This document shows, one piece after another, positions 35,713 through 47,081 of a DNA stretch of 64,000 nt; within the stretch, counting starts at the first letter, position 1; each line of letters opens with the position of its first letter. A model generated the notes under the pieces. The model was not told the origin of the DNA, did no database searches, and saw nothing but the letters and a program-made list of their open reading frames with translations. The DNA comes from Roseateles sp. SL47. Its GTDB lineage: Bacteria > Pseudomonadota > Gammaproteobacteria > Burkholderiales > Burkholderiaceae_C. The stretch covers positions 3,100,001 to 3,164,000 of the forward strand of contig NZ_CP113068.1 in NCBI RefSeq assembly GCF_026625885.1, given 5' to 3'. Both the position numbers and the translations under genes were made by a program.

Positions 35713-37119
35713 ATGGAATCAACAACTTACACCCCCGCCGAAGCCACCAAGGCAGCACCCAAGATCGGTTTCGTGTCCCTGGGTTGCCCCAAAGCCCTGA
35801 CCGACAGTGAGCTCATCCTCACCCAACTGCGCGCCGAAGGCTACGAAACGTCCAAGACCTTCGCTGGCGCCGACCTGGTGATCGTGAACACCTGCGGCTT
35901 CATCGATGACGCCGTCAAGGAGAGCCTGGACACCATCGGCGAAGCGCTGGCGGAAAACGGCAAGGTGATCGTCACCGGCTGCCTGGGCGCCAAGTCCGGC
36001 GCCAACACCGACAACCTCGTCCGTGAAATTCACCCCAGCGTGCTGGCCGTTACCGGCCCCCATGCCACCCAGGAGGTGATGGACGCCGTGCACACCCACG
36101 TGCCCAAGCCCCATGACCCCTTCATCGATCTGGTGCCCGAAGCTCGCGGCGTCGCCGGCATCAAGCTCACCCCCAAGCACTACGCCTATTTGAAGATCAG
36201 CGAAGGCTGCAACCATCGCTGCAGCTTCTGCATCATCCCCAGCATGCGCGGTGACCTGGTCTCGCGCCCCATCGGCGATGTGCTGTCCGAGGCCAAGGCG
36301 CTGTTTGAATCCGGCGTGAAGGAACTGCTGGTCATCAGCCAGGACACCAGCGCCTACGGTGTTGATGTGAAGTACCGCACCGGCTTCTGGGACGGCAAGC
36401 CGGTCAAGACCCGCATGTTCGACTTGGTCGCCCAGCTCGGCGAGATCGCCAAGCCCTATGGCGCCTGGGTGCGTCTGCACTACGTCTACCCCTATCCGCA
36501 TGTGGACGAAGTGCTGCCGATGATGGCCCAGGGCCTCATCCTTCCCTATCTGGATGTGCCGTTCCAGCATGCCCATCCGGACGTGCTCAAGCGCATGAAG
36601 CGCCCCGCCAACGGCGAAAAGAACCTGGAGCGTATCCAGCGCTGGCGCGAGATCTGCCCGGAGCTGGTGATCCGCTCCACCTTCATTGCTGGTTTCCCCG
36701 GCGAGACGGAAGAAGAATTCCAGTACCTGCTGGACTTCATGCGGGAAGCACAGATCGACCGTGCCGGCTGCTTCGCTTATTCCCCCATCGACGGCGCCCC
36801 GGCCAATGAATTGCCCGGCGCGCTGCCGGACGAAGTCCGCGAAGAACGCCGTGCGCGCTTCATGGCCGTGGCCGAAGAAGTGTCGATCACCAAGCTGCAG
36901 CGCCGGGTCGGCGCCACCATGCAGGTGATCATCGACAGTGCGCCCGCACTGGGCCGCAAGGGCGGCGTCGGCCGCACCTACGCCGACGCCCCGGAGATCG
37001 ACGGCACCGTGCGCCTGCTGCCCCCGGAAAAGGCCAGCAAGCAATTGCGCGTGGGTGAATTCACCCGGGCGCGCGTGGTGGCGGTCGAGGGGCACGATCT
37101 GATCGCGCTTCCGATCTGA
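35713..37119 (+). CDS. rimO: Ribosomal protein uS12 methylthiotransferase
   Basis: A 468-residue radical SAM methylthiotransferase that adds a methylthio group to Asp89 (E. coli numbering) of ribosomal protein S12. Domains in order: the N-terminal MTTase domain with cysteines in [15 protein letters not shown] and TGCLG binding the auxiliary cluster; radical SAM domain with GCNHRCSFC; and a C-terminal TRAM domain (about 400-468). The segment [18 protein letters not shown] and [10 protein letters not shown] are specific to RimO rather than MiaB. The start at ATG 35713 begins right before the conserved region; the upstream in-frame extension is not family-like. Confidence 0.96.
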   Translation: MESTTYTPAEATKAAPKIGFVSLGCPKALTDSELILTQLRAEGYETSKTFAGADLVIVNTCGFIDDAVKESLDTIGEALAENGKVIVTGCLGAKSGANTDNLVREIHPSVLAVTGPHATQEVMDAVHTHVPKPHDPFIDLVPEARGVAGIKLTPKHYAYLKISEGCNHRCSFCIIPSMRGDLVSRPIGDVLSEAKALFESGVKELLVISQDTSAYGVDVKYRTGFWDGKPVKTRMFDLVAQLGEIAKPYGAWVRLHYVYPYPHVDEVLPMMAQGLILPYLDVPFQHAHPDVLKRMKRPANGEKNLERIQRWREICPELVIRSTFIAGFPGETEEEFQYLLDFMREAQIDRAGCFAYSPIDGAPANELPGALPDEVREERRARFMAVAEEVSITKLQRRVGATMQVIIDSAPALGRKGGVGRTYADAPEIDGTVRLLPPEKASKQLRVGEFTRARVVAVEGHDLIALPI

Positions 37120-37191
37120 CCCATCGCCGCACACCCGCATCCCAGCGAGTCGGCCCGAGTGTCGCTCGGGCGGGGAGGGGAGCCCAGTCCC

Positions 37192-37935
37192 TTAGCGCTT
37201 GCGTTGCGCCTCCCCAATCTCCAGGATTTCAACGAGTGGGTTGAACCGCGATGGTTCGGCCTCGGCTACCGCCGCCGTGGCCTGCCGCAGTGAGGCAATG
37301 TTCGATGGGCTGTAAGGCTCATCGACATCCCCGTCGATCTGGCGGAGCAGGTCATCCCGTTCTTTGGCGTCCAAGGATTGGAGCACGGCGACAAAGAAGC
37401 AGTCGCCTCCGCTGCGCACAGGCACATGGCGCCCATTCTGGGTGGCGGAATAGTGCCCCTCCTGAGCATTCAATGAGAGGATGACCGGTGGCCGCCCGAT
37501 CCGTCCGTTCGGCCGGAAGCTTCCAAGCGGCTGGCCGTTCTGATCCTTGATCTGCAGTTCGCGGTCTGCGGGCCAGCCCTGCACTTGGGTGATCAGATGG
37601 GGTGCCAACTCCCCACCCAGGTCTGTCCATTGGCCCGGCGTTCGAACCTCCTCCACGGCCTTCTTCAACGACGGGCTCATCCGCTCGGGCAGACGGTCCG
37701 TGGCCGCAGGCACATCGTGCAGGGGGTACGCCGCCCCAGCGTTGCGGACGATTGCATTGAGCCAGCTCAGCATGCGATAGCGCACAGCGGCATACGCATC
37801 CGATGAAGTGTCACGCATCCGGTGTCCCTCAGGACCGGGCGCGAGGTCGCTCAGCAGTTTCAGCAGCTCTTTTCCATCGCTCAGACTGGCCTTGAGCAAG
37901 TCAGCCTCTGCCGGAGACAGTTGGCGAAGATAGTC
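37192..37935 (-). pseudogene. 3' part of IS21-split gene: OTU-like cysteine-protease signature
   Basis: C-terminal 243 codons of a gene cut by an IS21 element; it joins the fragment at 40585-40903. With the IS and one target copy removed the frame is continuous (319 + 737 bases = 352 codons). In reconstructed numbering this part starts after MDYLR (residue 108). Near the end are EGHYSA (His265) and SGGDCFFVAVLQSL (Cys283). GDC-[LF]-F-x-A is the OTU cysteine motif and H-Y the OTU histidine motif, but in ordinary OTUs the Cys comes first; the order here is that of circularly permuted bacterial OTU effectors. In the present DNA an ATG inside the IS end (37965) could restart translation of this part. 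Function is inference. Confidence 0.7.
37929..37935 (+). repeat. Target-site duplication, left copy (GATAGTC)
   Basis: GATAGTC directly before the IS left end TGCGTATTTCAG; the same seven bases follow the right end at 40585-40591. Confidence 0.85.
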
Positions 37936-38109
37936 TGCGTATTTCAGCCCATCGCGGCCACCCATTTCAGCGGAACGCGGACAGCGTTTCAGACGAAGGC
38001 GGACACCATTTCAGGCTGAACGCGGACAGCGTTTCAATCTGATCCCGGACACCCCGGGCGCGCGCAAGTGACCTGAGCCGTTGGCATGCTGACCGATTTT
38101 TCGGTCCTC

Positions 38110-39660
38110 ATGCCCACCCCCAGGATTCACATGCGCCAACTACGTCAAACCCTTCGACTGCACCTGGAATCGGGCCTGAGCATGCGCGAGTGCTCGCGCG
38201 TTCTGGGCATCGCCAAGACGACCGTCAACAGCATCGTCATGAAGGCCCGCGCCGCCAGAGTGGATTGGGCCATCGCTCAGACCTTGGACGATGCTGCCCT
38301 GGAAGCCCGCCTGTACGGCCCGCCCGTGCCGCGTGCGAGCACCCAGCTCGAACCCGACTTCGCCCTCGTCCACCAGGAACTCAAGCGCCCCGGCGTCACC
38401 CTGCAACTGCTCTGGGAGGAGTACCAGCGCAGCCTGGCCGACGCCGGCTCGCAAGCCTACAAGTACACCAGCTTCTGCGTGAAGTACCGTACCTGGGTGA
38501 CCGGCCTCAAGCGCTCGATGCGCCAGGTCCACCCAGCCGGCGAGCGTCTGTTCATCGACTACGCCGGCCAGACCGTGCCGCTGATCGACGCTGCCACCGG
38601 CGAGATCAGTGCCGCCCAGATCTTCGTGGCCGTGCTCGGCGCCTCGAACTACACCTTTGCCTGTGCCACCCCGACGCAGACTGCCGCCGACTGGGTCGGT
38701 GCCATCATGGACGCACTGGAGTTCATGGGTGGCGTGCCCCGGCTGATCGTGCCGGACCAGGCTCGGGCCCTGATTGCCCGGCCGGACCGGTACGAAACCA
38801 CGCCCGGCCGCCTGGTCGAGGAGTTCTGCGACCACTATGACGTGGCGATGCTGCCGGCTCGGCCCGCTCACCCCCGCGACAAGCCCAAGGTGGAGGTTGG
38901 CGTGCAGATCGTCGAGCGCTGGATTCTGGCGCGGCTGCGGCATCGACGCTTCTTCACCCTGGCCGAGCTCAACGCCGCCATCCGGGTCTTGCTGGTCGAT
39001 CTGAACCAACGCCCGTTCAAGAAGCTGCCCGGCTGCCGGGCCAGCGCCTTCGCGGCCCTGGACCGACCTGTGCTCAAGCCGCTGCCGGCGGCCCGCATGC
39101 CCATCGCCCGCTTCAAACGCGCCCGCGTCAATATCGACTACCACGTCGAGCTCGATGGCCATTACTACAGCGTGCCGCACCGGCTGGTGCGCGAGCAGGT
39201 CGAGTTGCGCGTCACCTCGACCACGGTGGAGATCCTCAGCCGTCAGCAACGCGTGGCCGTGCACGCCTACAGCGAGCGGCGTGGCGCCCACACGACGGCA
39301 CCGGAGCACATGCCCGCTTCGCACCGCGCCCACCGGGAATGGACGCCGGCCAAGCTCCTGGCCTGGGGGGAGCGCATCGGCGAGGCCACTGCCGCCGTGG
39401 TGCGCTGGCAGATGGAGCACCGGCCGCACCCCGAGCAGGGCTACCGATCCTGCCTCGGCCTGCAGAGCTTGGCGCGCCGATTCGGCCATGAGCGGCTGGA
39501 AGCGGCCTGCGTTCGCGCCATGGCGATCCGCTCACCGACCTATCAGAGCATCAAGTCGATCCTCACCACCGGGCTGGACCGGCAAGCCGCGTCGGCTCCA
39601 GCCACACAAGCCGCCCTGCCGCTGCACGACAACGTGCGCGGCCCCGATTACTACCATTGA
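38110..39660 (+). CDS. istA: IS21 transposase IstA
   Basis: A 516-residue DDE transposase. N-terminal HTH ([25 protein letters not shown]), then the catalytic core with [14 protein letters not shown] (first Asp), [11 protein letters not shown] (second Asp) and the downstream acidic residue in [13 protein letters not shown], as in IS21 IstA proteins. The C-terminal half has [16 protein letters not shown], typical of the family's beta-barrel. ATG 38110 is preferred to 38086 because the conserved basic start ([15 protein letters not shown]) begins there. istB follows with the usual near-overlap. Confidence 0.93.
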   Translation: MPTPRIHMRQLRQTLRLHLESGLSMRECSRVLGIAKTTVNSIVMKARAARVDWAIAQTLDDAALEARLYGPPVPRASTQLEPDFALVHQELKRPGVTLQLLWEEYQRSLADAGSQAYKYTSFCVKYRTWVTGLKRSMRQVHPAGERLFIDYAGQTVPLIDAATGEISAAQIFVAVLGASNYTFACATPTQTAADWVGAIMDALEFMGGVPRLIVPDQARALIARPDRYETTPGRLVEEFCDHYDVAMLPARPAHPRDKPKVEVGVQIVERWILARLRHRRFFTLAELNAAIRVLLVDLNQRPFKKLPGCRASAFAALDRPVLKPLPAARMPIARFKRARVNIDYHVELDGHYYSVPHRLVREQVELRVTSTTVEILSRQQRVAVHAYSERRGAHTTAPEHMPASHRAHREWTPAKLLAWGERIGEATAAVVRWQMEHRPHPEQGYRSCLGLQSLARRFGHERLEAACVRAMAIRSPTYQSIKSILTTGLDRQAASAPATQAALPLHDNVRGPDYYH

Positions 39661-39674
39661 AGAAGGAGAAGCTC

Positions 39675-40412
39675 TTGCTCAACGAACATACCCTGGATCG
39701 ACTGCGCGGCCTGCGCCTGGACGGCATGGTGAACGCGCTGGCCGATGACGCCATACGCACGGCGGCGGCCGAGTTGTCCTTCGAGGAGCGGCTGGCCATG
39801 TTGGTGCAGCGCGAGGTTGACTGGCGCGACGGCAAACGCCTGGCCCGGCTGCTCAAGGCCGCCAAACTCAAGGTCAGCAGCGCCTGCATCGAGGACATCA
39901 ACTGGCGCGGTTCGCGCGGCCTGGATCGCAGCCTCATCACCCAACTGGCGGGCTGCGACTGGCTGCGCCACGGCCACAACGTGCTGCTCACCGGGGCCAC
40001 CGGTTGCGGCAAGACCTGGCTGGCATGCGCACTGGCTCAGCAGGCGGCTCGCCAGGGATTCGCCGTGCTGTACACACGGGCGCCTCGCTTGCTGGAGGAA
40101 CTCCGGGTCGCGCACGGCGATGGTTCCTTCAGCCGGCGCCTGGCGCAACTGGCGCGCATCGACTTGTTGGTCATTGATGACTTCGCCATTGCGCCGATCA
40201 CGGCGGCCGACCGCAACGACCTGCTGGAGCTGCTCGACGACCGGGTCGGCAGCCGCTCGACTCTCATCACCAGCCAGTTGCCGGTCTCCAGCTGGCACGA
40301 GTGGCTGGACGATCCGACCCTGGCTGACGCCATCCTCGACCGCATCGTTCACTCGGCCCACAAGATCGCGCTCAAAGGCGAGTCGCTGCGCAAGAAACAG
40401 GACCCGGCATGA
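39675..40412 (+). CDS. istB: IS21 helper ATPase IstB
   Basis: A 245-residue AAA+ ATPase that assembles on target DNA and activates IstA. Walker A is GATGCGKTW, Walker [10 protein letters not shown], and sensor [11 protein letters not shown] is present; the DnaC/IstB-like N-terminus [19 protein letters not shown] is complete. TTG at 39675 is taken as start because AGAAGGAG stands six bases upstream and the product then begins like other IstB proteins; the open frame extends to 39657, overlapping the istA stop. Ends at 40412, before the right-end repeats. Confidence 0.92.
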   Translation: MLNEHTLDRLRGLRLDGMVNALADDAIRTAAAELSFEERLAMLVQREVDWRDGKRLARLLKAAKLKVSSACIEDINWRGSRGLDRSLITQLAGCDWLRHGHNVLLTGATGCGKTWLACALAQQAARQGFAVLYTRAPRLLEELRVAHGDGSFSRRLAQLARIDLLVIDDFAIAPITAADRNDLLELLDDRVGSRSTLITSQLPVSSWHEWLDDPTLADAILDRIVHSAHKIALKGESLRKKQDPA

Positions 40413-40584
40413 GCATCAAACCGACCAACCCAAGGCCGTCCACGCCAGCCCGGTTCAGGCTGATCGCGGACACCTGAGCTACCATCAACCCAGGCACTTG
40501 CGCGCGCCCAAACTGTCCGCGATCAGTTTGAAACGCTGTCCGCCATCACGCTGAAATGACTGTCCGGGATCGCTGAAATCCGCA

Positions 40585-40591
40585 GATAGTC
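40585..40591 (+). repeat. Target-site duplication, right copy (GATAGTC)
   Basis: Identical to 37929-37935 and directly adjacent to the IS terminal CA. Confidence 0.85.
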
Positions 40592-40903
40592 CATCACCAC
40601 GGGGTCAATCGACGGCAGGAGGGTCATGTCGGTGTCCGCGAGCAGCCTGCGAACATCATTGCTCATGTACCAGTGCATGAACTCATGAATCAACACATTC
40701 AGGACTGTCGCGGCAGCGGGTTCGGGTGGCAGGTCAGGGGTCCGTTGAAACGCTGACATCACCAGATGTGTCGTGATCGCGTCAACGCGCCCCTCCAACA
40801 GTTCTAGGTCTCGCTGCTCGACGGGTGATAGTTCGATGACTCGCCCTTCGGATGTTTGATAGGGGCCCTGCGCCACATGCGAGAAAGTTGGAAATTGCAT
40901 CAT
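40585..40903 (-). pseudogene. 5' part of IS21-split gene: HExxH-containing N-terminus
   Basis: N-terminal 106 codons of the gene split by the IS. Start is the ATG at 40903, with AAGGAGA seven bases upstream. The product begins MMQFPTFSHVAQGPYQTSEG and carries VLIHEFMHWYMSNDV, where HEFMH (residues 73-77) fits the HExxH zinc-protease signature, before it runs into the IS after MDYLR and ends in IS-encoded residues. Joined to 37192-37928 it would form a 351-residue protein without signal peptide. An H-E-x-x-H in a small domain can be chance; no third zinc ligand is identified. Composition is more A/T-rich than the core genes beside it, so the intact gene was probably acquired. Confidence 0.68.
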
Positions 40904-41111
40904 GATCGGGTCTCCTTGGGCGGCTCGTGTTGAGGGGGTGCAGTTCAGTGGTTGTCGTTTGCAACTTGATCCAACGGATACGCTGATATCCGTCATGGTT
41001 TTGTTGGATGGGGTCTTCTCGCTTCGGTTGACTGACTGATTTTTGAGGTATGGGTGACCAAGCATCAGACAATCGAGCGTTCTCCCGGCATAGATTCATC
41101 AGGAGCCCCCC

Positions 41112-42308
41112 TTGAGCAAGCGCGGCAAGTCCACCGAGCAGATCCACCACGCCTACCAGCCACCGTCCGGTTGGGGCGCAGTTCCGGTTCCCATCTACAA
41201 GGCCTCCACCGTGCTGTTCCCGGATACGGCGGCGCTGCATCAGCCCCGTTCCCGGGAGAAGGTGACCTATCGCTACGGCCTGCAGGGTACGCCCAGCAGC
41301 TTGACCCTCGCGGCGCGGGTGGCCACGCTGGAGCAGGCGCAGCACTGCATCCTGGTGCCAAGCGGCCTGGCTGCCATTACCTTGCCGAGCATGGCGATGC
41401 TCAAACCTGGGGACGAGGTCCTGCTGCCCGACAACGTCTACGGCCAGAACCGCTACGTGACCACCGGCCTGCTGAGCCGGCTGGGCATCACCCACCAGTT
41501 TTACGACCCGCTGGATGCGGCGGGTTTCGAGCGCCTGCTCAATGAGCGCACTCGGCTGGTGTGGCTGGAGGCCGCTGGCTCCATCACCATGGAATTCCCG
41601 GACCTGCTGGGGCTGTTGCGCGCCTGCAAGGCCCGCGGCGTGAGCACGGCGATGGACAACACATGGGGCGCAGGCATGGCCTTTAATGCCTTCGAACTCG
41701 CCCCGGGGCTGGGCGTGGACATCTCCATGCAGGCGCTCACCAAGTTCGCTTCGGGGGGCGCGGACGTGTTGATGGGGGCGGTTTGCACCCGCGATGCCCG
41801 GTTGCATCGGCGCCTGGACGAGATGTATGAATTCCTGGGTTATGGCGTCGGCCAGAACGACGTGGAGGCCGTGCTGCGCGGCTTGCCCAGCCTGCCGCTG
41901 CGCTACCGCGCGCAGGAAGCCGCCGCACTGGAGCTGGCGACGTGGATGCAACAGCAACCCGCCGTGGCCCGGGTGTTGCACCCGGCCTTGCCGGGGTCGC
42001 CGGGCCATGCGTACTGGAAGCAGGTCAGCACGGGAGGCTCCAGCTGCCTCTTCTCGGCTGTTTTCAAGCCGGGGTATTGCGCCGCGCAGGTCGATGCCTT
42101 CGTGGACGCGCTCACCTGTTTTGGCATCGGCTACTCATGGGCGGGCCCCATGAGCCTGGCCGTGCCCTACGACCTGACCCACAGCCGCGACTTGCCGCTG
42201 CCGTGGTCCCCGCAGGAGGGCGGCACGTTGGTGCGCTTCGCGATTGGCCTGGAAGAGCTTGAAGACCTGCGGGCGGATCTCGCCCAGGCCCTGGCGGTGC
42301 TGGGCTGA
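41112..42308 (+). CDS. metC: Cystathionine beta-lyase (PLP-dependent Cys/Met metabolism enzyme)
   Basis: A 398-residue PLP enzyme of the trans-sulfuration family that cleaves cystathionine to homocysteine, pyruvate and ammonia. YRYGLQGTPSSLTLA contains the Tyr/Arg that hold the cofactor phosphate, VPSGLAAI the substrate-side segment, AMDNTWGAGM the pyridine-binding Asp, and SMQALTKFASGGADVLMG the Schiff-base Lys. The wording SGLAAI and NTWGAG fits cystathionine beta-lyases of proteobacteria better than MetB. TTG at 41112 is preceded by AGGAG at a six-base distance. smpB lies tail to tail with it. Cytoplasmic; methionine biosynthesis or sulfur recycling. Confidence 0.88.
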   Translation: MSKRGKSTEQIHHAYQPPSGWGAVPVPIYKASTVLFPDTAALHQPRSREKVTYRYGLQGTPSSLTLAARVATLEQAQHCILVPSGLAAITLPSMAMLKPGDEVLLPDNVYGQNRYVTTGLLSRLGITHQFYDPLDAAGFERLLNERTRLVWLEAAGSITMEFPDLLGLLRACKARGVSTAMDNTWGAGMAFNAFELAPGLGVDISMQALTKFASGGADVLMGAVCTRDARLHRRLDEMYEFLGYGVGQNDVEAVLRGLPSLPLRYRAQEAAALELATWMQQQPAVARVLHPALPGSPGHAYWKQVSTGGSSCLFSAVFKPGYCAAQVDAFVDALTCFGIGYSWAGPMSLAVPYDLTHSRDLPLPWSPQEGGTLVRFAIGLEELEDLRADLAQALAVLG

Positions 42309-42310
42309 GG

Positions 42311-42781
42311 TCAGTCCTTGGACGCCGAGGGGCCGGACACCTTGTGGCGCATCAGCCGGCCTTTTTCGCGTTCCCAATCCCGCTTCTTCTCGGTTTCGCG
42401 CTTGTCGTGCTGGGCCTTGCCCTTGGCCAGGGCGATCTGCGCTTTCACTCGCCCGCCCTTGTAGTGCAGGTCCAGCGGGATCAGCGTGAAGCCGCGCTGC
42501 TCCACCTTGCCGATCAAGCGGCGGATGTCCGCACGGCTCATCAGCAGTTTCTTGGTGCGGTCGGCCTGGGGGTGGACGTGGGTGGAGGCGGTGCGCAGCG
42601 GGTTGATGCGGCAGCCGATCAGGAAGAGTTCGCCGTCCCGGATCATCACGTAGCCATCGGGCAACTGGACCTGGCCGGCCCGGATGGCCTTGACCTCCCA
42701 GCCTTCCAGCACGATGCCAGCCTCGTACTGCTCCTCGATGTGGTATTCGAATCTGGCGCGGCGGTTTTCTGCGATGGACAT
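42311..42781 (-). CDS. smpB: tmRNA-binding protein SmpB
   Basis: A 156-residue protein that carries tmRNA to stalled ribosomes. [21 protein letters not shown] starts the OB-fold, with [28 protein letters not shown] and [19 protein letters not shown] all conserved, and the basic C-terminal tail [22 protein letters not shown] that inserts in the mRNA channel. Length is usual. It is divergent from ratA, the common smpB-ratA arrangement in proteobacteria. The ssrA gene is not in the window. Confidence 0.97.
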   Translation of the reverse strand: MSIAENRRARFEYHIEEQYEAGIVLEGWEVKAIRAGQVQLPDGYVMIRDGELFLIGCRINPLRTASTHVHPQADRTKKLLMSRADIRRLIGKVEQRGFTLIPLDLHYKGGRVKAQIALAKGKAQHDKRETEKKRDWEREKGRLMRHKVSGPSASKD

Positions 42782-42866
42782 GCGGTAGCGAAAAATATGG
42801 GTGAGGCGGAGGGCCCGATCGGAGACCCGAGGGGCCGCCTACAATCCCGCCATTCTAAGAAGTGTC

Positions 42867-43334
42867 ATGAAGCAAGTTAGGAAGACCGTCCTCCTCTGGT
42901 ATTCACCGCGAGAGATCTACGACCTCGTCACCGCGGTGGAGCGCTATCCAGAATTCCTGCCCTGGTGCGCCGCCGCCGAGGTGTTGGAGCGCCATGACGA
43001 CGGCATGACCGCCCGTCTATCGCTGGCCTACGCCGGCCTGCGCCACGCCTTTACCACCCGCAACACGCATGAAACGAACCGTCGGGTGCGCATGCAGCTG
43101 GTGGACGGACCGTTCTCCCTCCTGGATGGTGACTGGCAGTTCCTGCCGCTCAACAAACCGGGAGCCTCTGCAGATGGGGGCGAACCGCAGGCTTGCAAGA
43201 TCGAATTCGAGCTGCGTTATGCGTTTTCCAGCTTCGCGCTGGAAGCCGTGGTCAGCCCGGTGTTCGACCGCATCGCCAATACCTTCGTGGACAGCTTCGT
43301 CAAACGGGCGGAGCAGGTCTATGGTCCCCGCTGA
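42867..43334 (+). CDS. ratA: RatA-family (START/COQ10-like) protein
   Basis: A 155-residue START-fold protein. QVRKTVLLWYSPREIYDLVTAVERYPEFLPWC is the conserved N-terminal segment; LDGDWQFLPL and SPVFDRIANTFVDSFVKRAEQVYG close the fold. In E. coli RatA was described as an inhibitor of ribosome subunit joining; related Coq10 proteins bind ubiquinone, so the true role is open. ATG at 42867 is the first codon before the conserved region. It overlaps rnfH by 14 bp and is divergent from smpB. Confidence 0.92.
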   Translation: MKQVRKTVLLWYSPREIYDLVTAVERYPEFLPWCAAAEVLERHDDGMTARLSLAYAGLRHAFTTRNTHETNRRVRMQLVDGPFSLLDGDWQFLPLNKPGASADGGEPQACKIEFELRYAFSSFALEAVVSPVFDRIANTFVDSFVKRAEQVYGPR

Positions 43335-43644
43335 ACTTGCCGTTGAGCTGATCTGGAGCCCGCTGCGGGGCGAGTGGCGCCGCCTGACGCTTCAGCTTCC
43401 GGAGGGCAGTACGGTGGTGGAGGCGCTGCGAGCCAGCCAATGGTTCAACGAAGCGGATCTGCAAGCGCTCAAGGCAGGCATCTGGAGCAAGCTTCGCCCG
43501 CTGGACACGCCACTGCGGGACGGCGACCGGGTGGAGGTGTACCGCCCGTTGACGGTGGATCCGAAAGAAGCCCGCCGCCAGCGCTATCAGGCGACCGGGC
43601 GTCGCATCGTCACCCGCCATCGTCCACTCGGAAAAAAGGCCTGA
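43321..43644 (+). CDS. rnfH: RnfH-family ubiquitin-like protein
   Basis: A 107-residue protein of the RnfH/UPF0125 family with a beta-grasp fold: AVELIWSPLRGEWRRLTLQLPEGSTVVEAL, KLRPLDTPLRDGDRVEVYRPLTVDPKEARRQR. It overlaps the end of ratA (second member of the usual ratA-rnfH pair, also called RatB) and is translationally coupled. Function is not settled; no rnf electron-transport genes are near. Confidence 0.92.
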   Translation: MVPAELAVELIWSPLRGEWRRLTLQLPEGSTVVEALRASQWFNEADLQALKAGIWSKLRPLDTPLRDGDRVEVYRPLTVDPKEARRQRYQATGRRIVTRHRPLGKKA

Positions 43645-43705
43645 CGCTGCAACAGCTCAGGCCTTCCGGGCGGGTTGTGACAGCGGTAGCCGCTGCTCAC
43701 ATGTC

Positions 43706-44197
43706 TTACTTGCAGGACACCGAAATCACGGTCTGGGCCTGTCGCATCTGGGTCTGACGGGCCGCATCGTCCAGTACTTCACGCTCACCCTTGTCGTTGA
43801 TCTGACGAACCCGGACCCCGGATTCCAGCAACCTCAGCTGGTCCTGGGCCTGCTTGCAGTTGGTGGCGTTCATCTCCGCGCGCTGCTTTTCTTCGGCAGC
43901 TTTGCGCTCTTTTTCGGCCTTCGCGGCATCGCTGGCGGCCTTGCCGGGCGAGGCTGCCGAAGCCGGAGAAGATGCAGGGGCGGAAGCGGGCTGTGCAGGG
44001 CTGTTCATCGAGCGCAGAGCCGATCCCGAGGGGCGCGAGAGGATGTCCTTGTCCGCCACCGTGCCGGGGGGCGGACGGTCGCTGTATTGCACGCGACCTT
44101 CGGCGTCGCGCCACTTCCATTGGGCCTGCGCGGCCGGGGCCAGCGAGAGCAGCACAACGCTGCACAGCAGGCTCAAGGAGAGGGTCTTGGCAGTCAT
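43706..44197 (-). CDS. DUF4124-domain exported protein
   Basis: A 163-residue protein: signal peptide 1-25 (APAAQAQ), then the DUF4124 segment WKWRDAEGRVQYSDRPPPGT, an Ala/Ser/Pro-rich linker, and a charged coiled-coil stretch AAKAEKERKAAEEKQRAEMN with one Cys pair (NCKQ...VSCK). DUF4124 proteins are common in betaproteobacteria and of unknown role, presumably periplasmic. The ATG at 44197 is fixed by the signal peptide; upstream codons on the same frame are antisense to guaB. It is divergent from guaB across about 90 bp. Confidence 0.88.
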   Translation of the reverse strand: MTAKTLSLSLLCSVVLLSLAPAAQAQWKWRDAEGRVQYSDRPPPGTVADKDILSRPSGSALRSMNSPAQPASAPASSPASAASPGKAASDAAKAEKERKAAEEKQRAEMNATNCKQAQDQLRLLESGVRVRQINDKGEREVLDDAARQTQMRQAQTVISVSCK

Positions 44198-44261
44198 GGG
44201 CACTTGAAATGGACCTGGAATTAAAGGGGCTGCCGCGAGTGTACGCCGCACTTCTCTATAA

Positions 44262-45761
<1,500 letters not shown>

Positions 45762-45764
45762 GGC

Positions 45765-47024
45765 GTGTCCGACTCGGGTGCCCCTGACACACACGGCGGC
45801 CGCAAGGCCGCCATGTCGTTCATTCTGATCGCGGTGCTGATCGACATGGTGTCGATCGGCCTGATTCTTCCAGTGCTGCCCACGCTGGTAGGCACATTCA
45901 CCGAGTCGGAAACCCAGCACACGCTGGCTCAGCTGGCCGTCGCCTTCGCGTTCGGCCTGGCCAATTTCTTTGGCTCGCCCATCCTGGGCGGGCTGTCCGA
46001 CCGCTTTGGCCGCCGCAAAGTGATGCTGGTGGGCTTCAGCGGCCTGGCGCTCAGCTTTTTTGTCACTGCCATGGCGCAGGCGCTTTGGGTGCTGGTGGTG
46101 GTGCGGCTGTTCTCCGGCGCCATGCAGGCCAATGCCGCAGTCGCCAACGCCTATGTGGCGGACATCACCCCACCCGCCGACCGCGCCAAGCGCTTCGGCA
46201 TGCTGGGGGCGGCTTTTGGCATGGGCTTCATCCTGGGCCCGGTCATGGGTGGGCTGCTTGGCAGCATCGACCTGCATCTTCCCTTCTTCGTGGCGGGCAC
46301 CCTGGCACTGGTGAACTGGTGTTATGGGTTCTTTGTGCTGCCCGAATCCCTCCCTCCCGAACATCGCCGGCCCTTCAACTGGCGGCAGGCCAATCCGCTG
46401 GCATCGCTGTCGCGGGTGCGAAACCTGCGCGGTGTGGGCCCGCTGATCTACGTGATCGCCTGCTCCGGCCTGGCGCAGCTCATCATCCAGACCTGCTGGG
46501 TGCTCTACAACCAGCATAAATTCGGCTGGGGCCCGCGAGAAAACGGCCTGTCGCTGTTTGCCGTCGGCGTGATGGCGGTGATTGTGCAAGGCGGGCTGCT
46601 GCAGCCGCTGATGCGCTGGCTGGGCCCCCGTCGGCTGGTGCTGGTGGGGTTGGTGTCGTCCATCGCCACCAACATGGTGTGGGGTCTGGCCCAGGAGGGC
46701 TGGGTGATGGTGGGCATCATCTTCCTCAACATCGTGGGCCTGGCCGCTCCCACGGCCCTGCAAAGCCTGGTGTCCAATGCGGCCGACGCGCGCAACCAGG
46801 GTGAGACCATGGGCGCGGTGGCAGCCATCAACAGCCTGATGGCCGTGGTGTCCCCCATCTGCGGCCTGGGCCTGATGGCCCTGGTGGCTGAGCTGCCCAA
46901 GACCGACTGGCGTCTGGGCGCTCCCTTCTATTTCTGTGCGGCACTGCAGGCGGTGTCGCTCTATTTTGCGTGGCGCCATTTCCATGACGTTCCGACCGAC
47001 GCGGTAGCCCCCGCCAAGGCTTGA
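45765..47024 (+). CDS. MFS drug-resistance-type transporter (TetA-like)
   Basis: A 419-residue 12-helix major facilitator. After a short tail the first helix (SFILIAVLIDMVSIGLILPVLP) is typical of TetA-type 12-TMS efflux proteins; the loop 2-3 motif A is GGLSDRFGRRKVML, and motif C is AFGMGFILGPVMGG. The GTG start at 45765 is four bases after the guaB stop, so it is translated from the guaB transcript. Substrate unknown; the position between guaB and guaA could indicate a purine or nucleoside analogue, but this is a guess. Inner membrane. Confidence 0.9.
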   Translation: MSDSGAPDTHGGRKAAMSFILIAVLIDMVSIGLILPVLPTLVGTFTESETQHTLAQLAVAFAFGLANFFGSPILGGLSDRFGRRKVMLVGFSGLALSFFVTAMAQALWVLVVVRLFSGAMQANAAVANAYVADITPPADRAKRFGMLGAAFGMGFILGPVMGGLLGSIDLHLPFFVAGTLALVNWCYGFFVLPESLPPEHRRPFNWRQANPLASLSRVRNLRGVGPLIYVIACSGLAQLIIQTCWVLYNQHKFGWGPRENGLSLFAVGVMAVIVQGGLLQPLMRWLGPRRLVLVGLVSSIATNMVWGLAQEGWVMVGIIFLNIVGLAAPTALQSLVSNAADARNQGETMGAVAAINSLMAVVSPICGLGLMALVAELPKTDWRLGAPFYFCAALQAVSLYFAWRHFHDVPTDAVAPAKA

Positions 47025-47081
47025 GACGATGGACGCCCCGCACATCGCTTTCCTCGATTACCTCGCTCTTCATCGCTGACC

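Larger units (their letters stand above)
37936..40584 (+). mobile_element. IS21-family insertion sequence, complete
   Basis: A 2649-bp element with istA and istB. The left end reads TGCGTATTTCAGCC and the right end, read inward, TGCGGATTTCAGCG, giving the TG...CA termini usual for IS21. Both ends carry several copies of a CGGACAG(CG)TTTCA-type motif (left about 37973-38045, right about 40500-40580), the multiple terminal repeats that IstA binds. A 7-bp direct duplication GATAGTC flanks it. Both ORFs are intact, so it may be active. A 24-bp exact copy of its subterminal repeat is found at 52207-52230. Confidence 0.92.

Noticed and set aside
42801..42866. Longer N-terminus for RatA
   Set aside because: The upstream in-frame codons are basic and unlike the family; they lie in the smpB-ratA promoter region.
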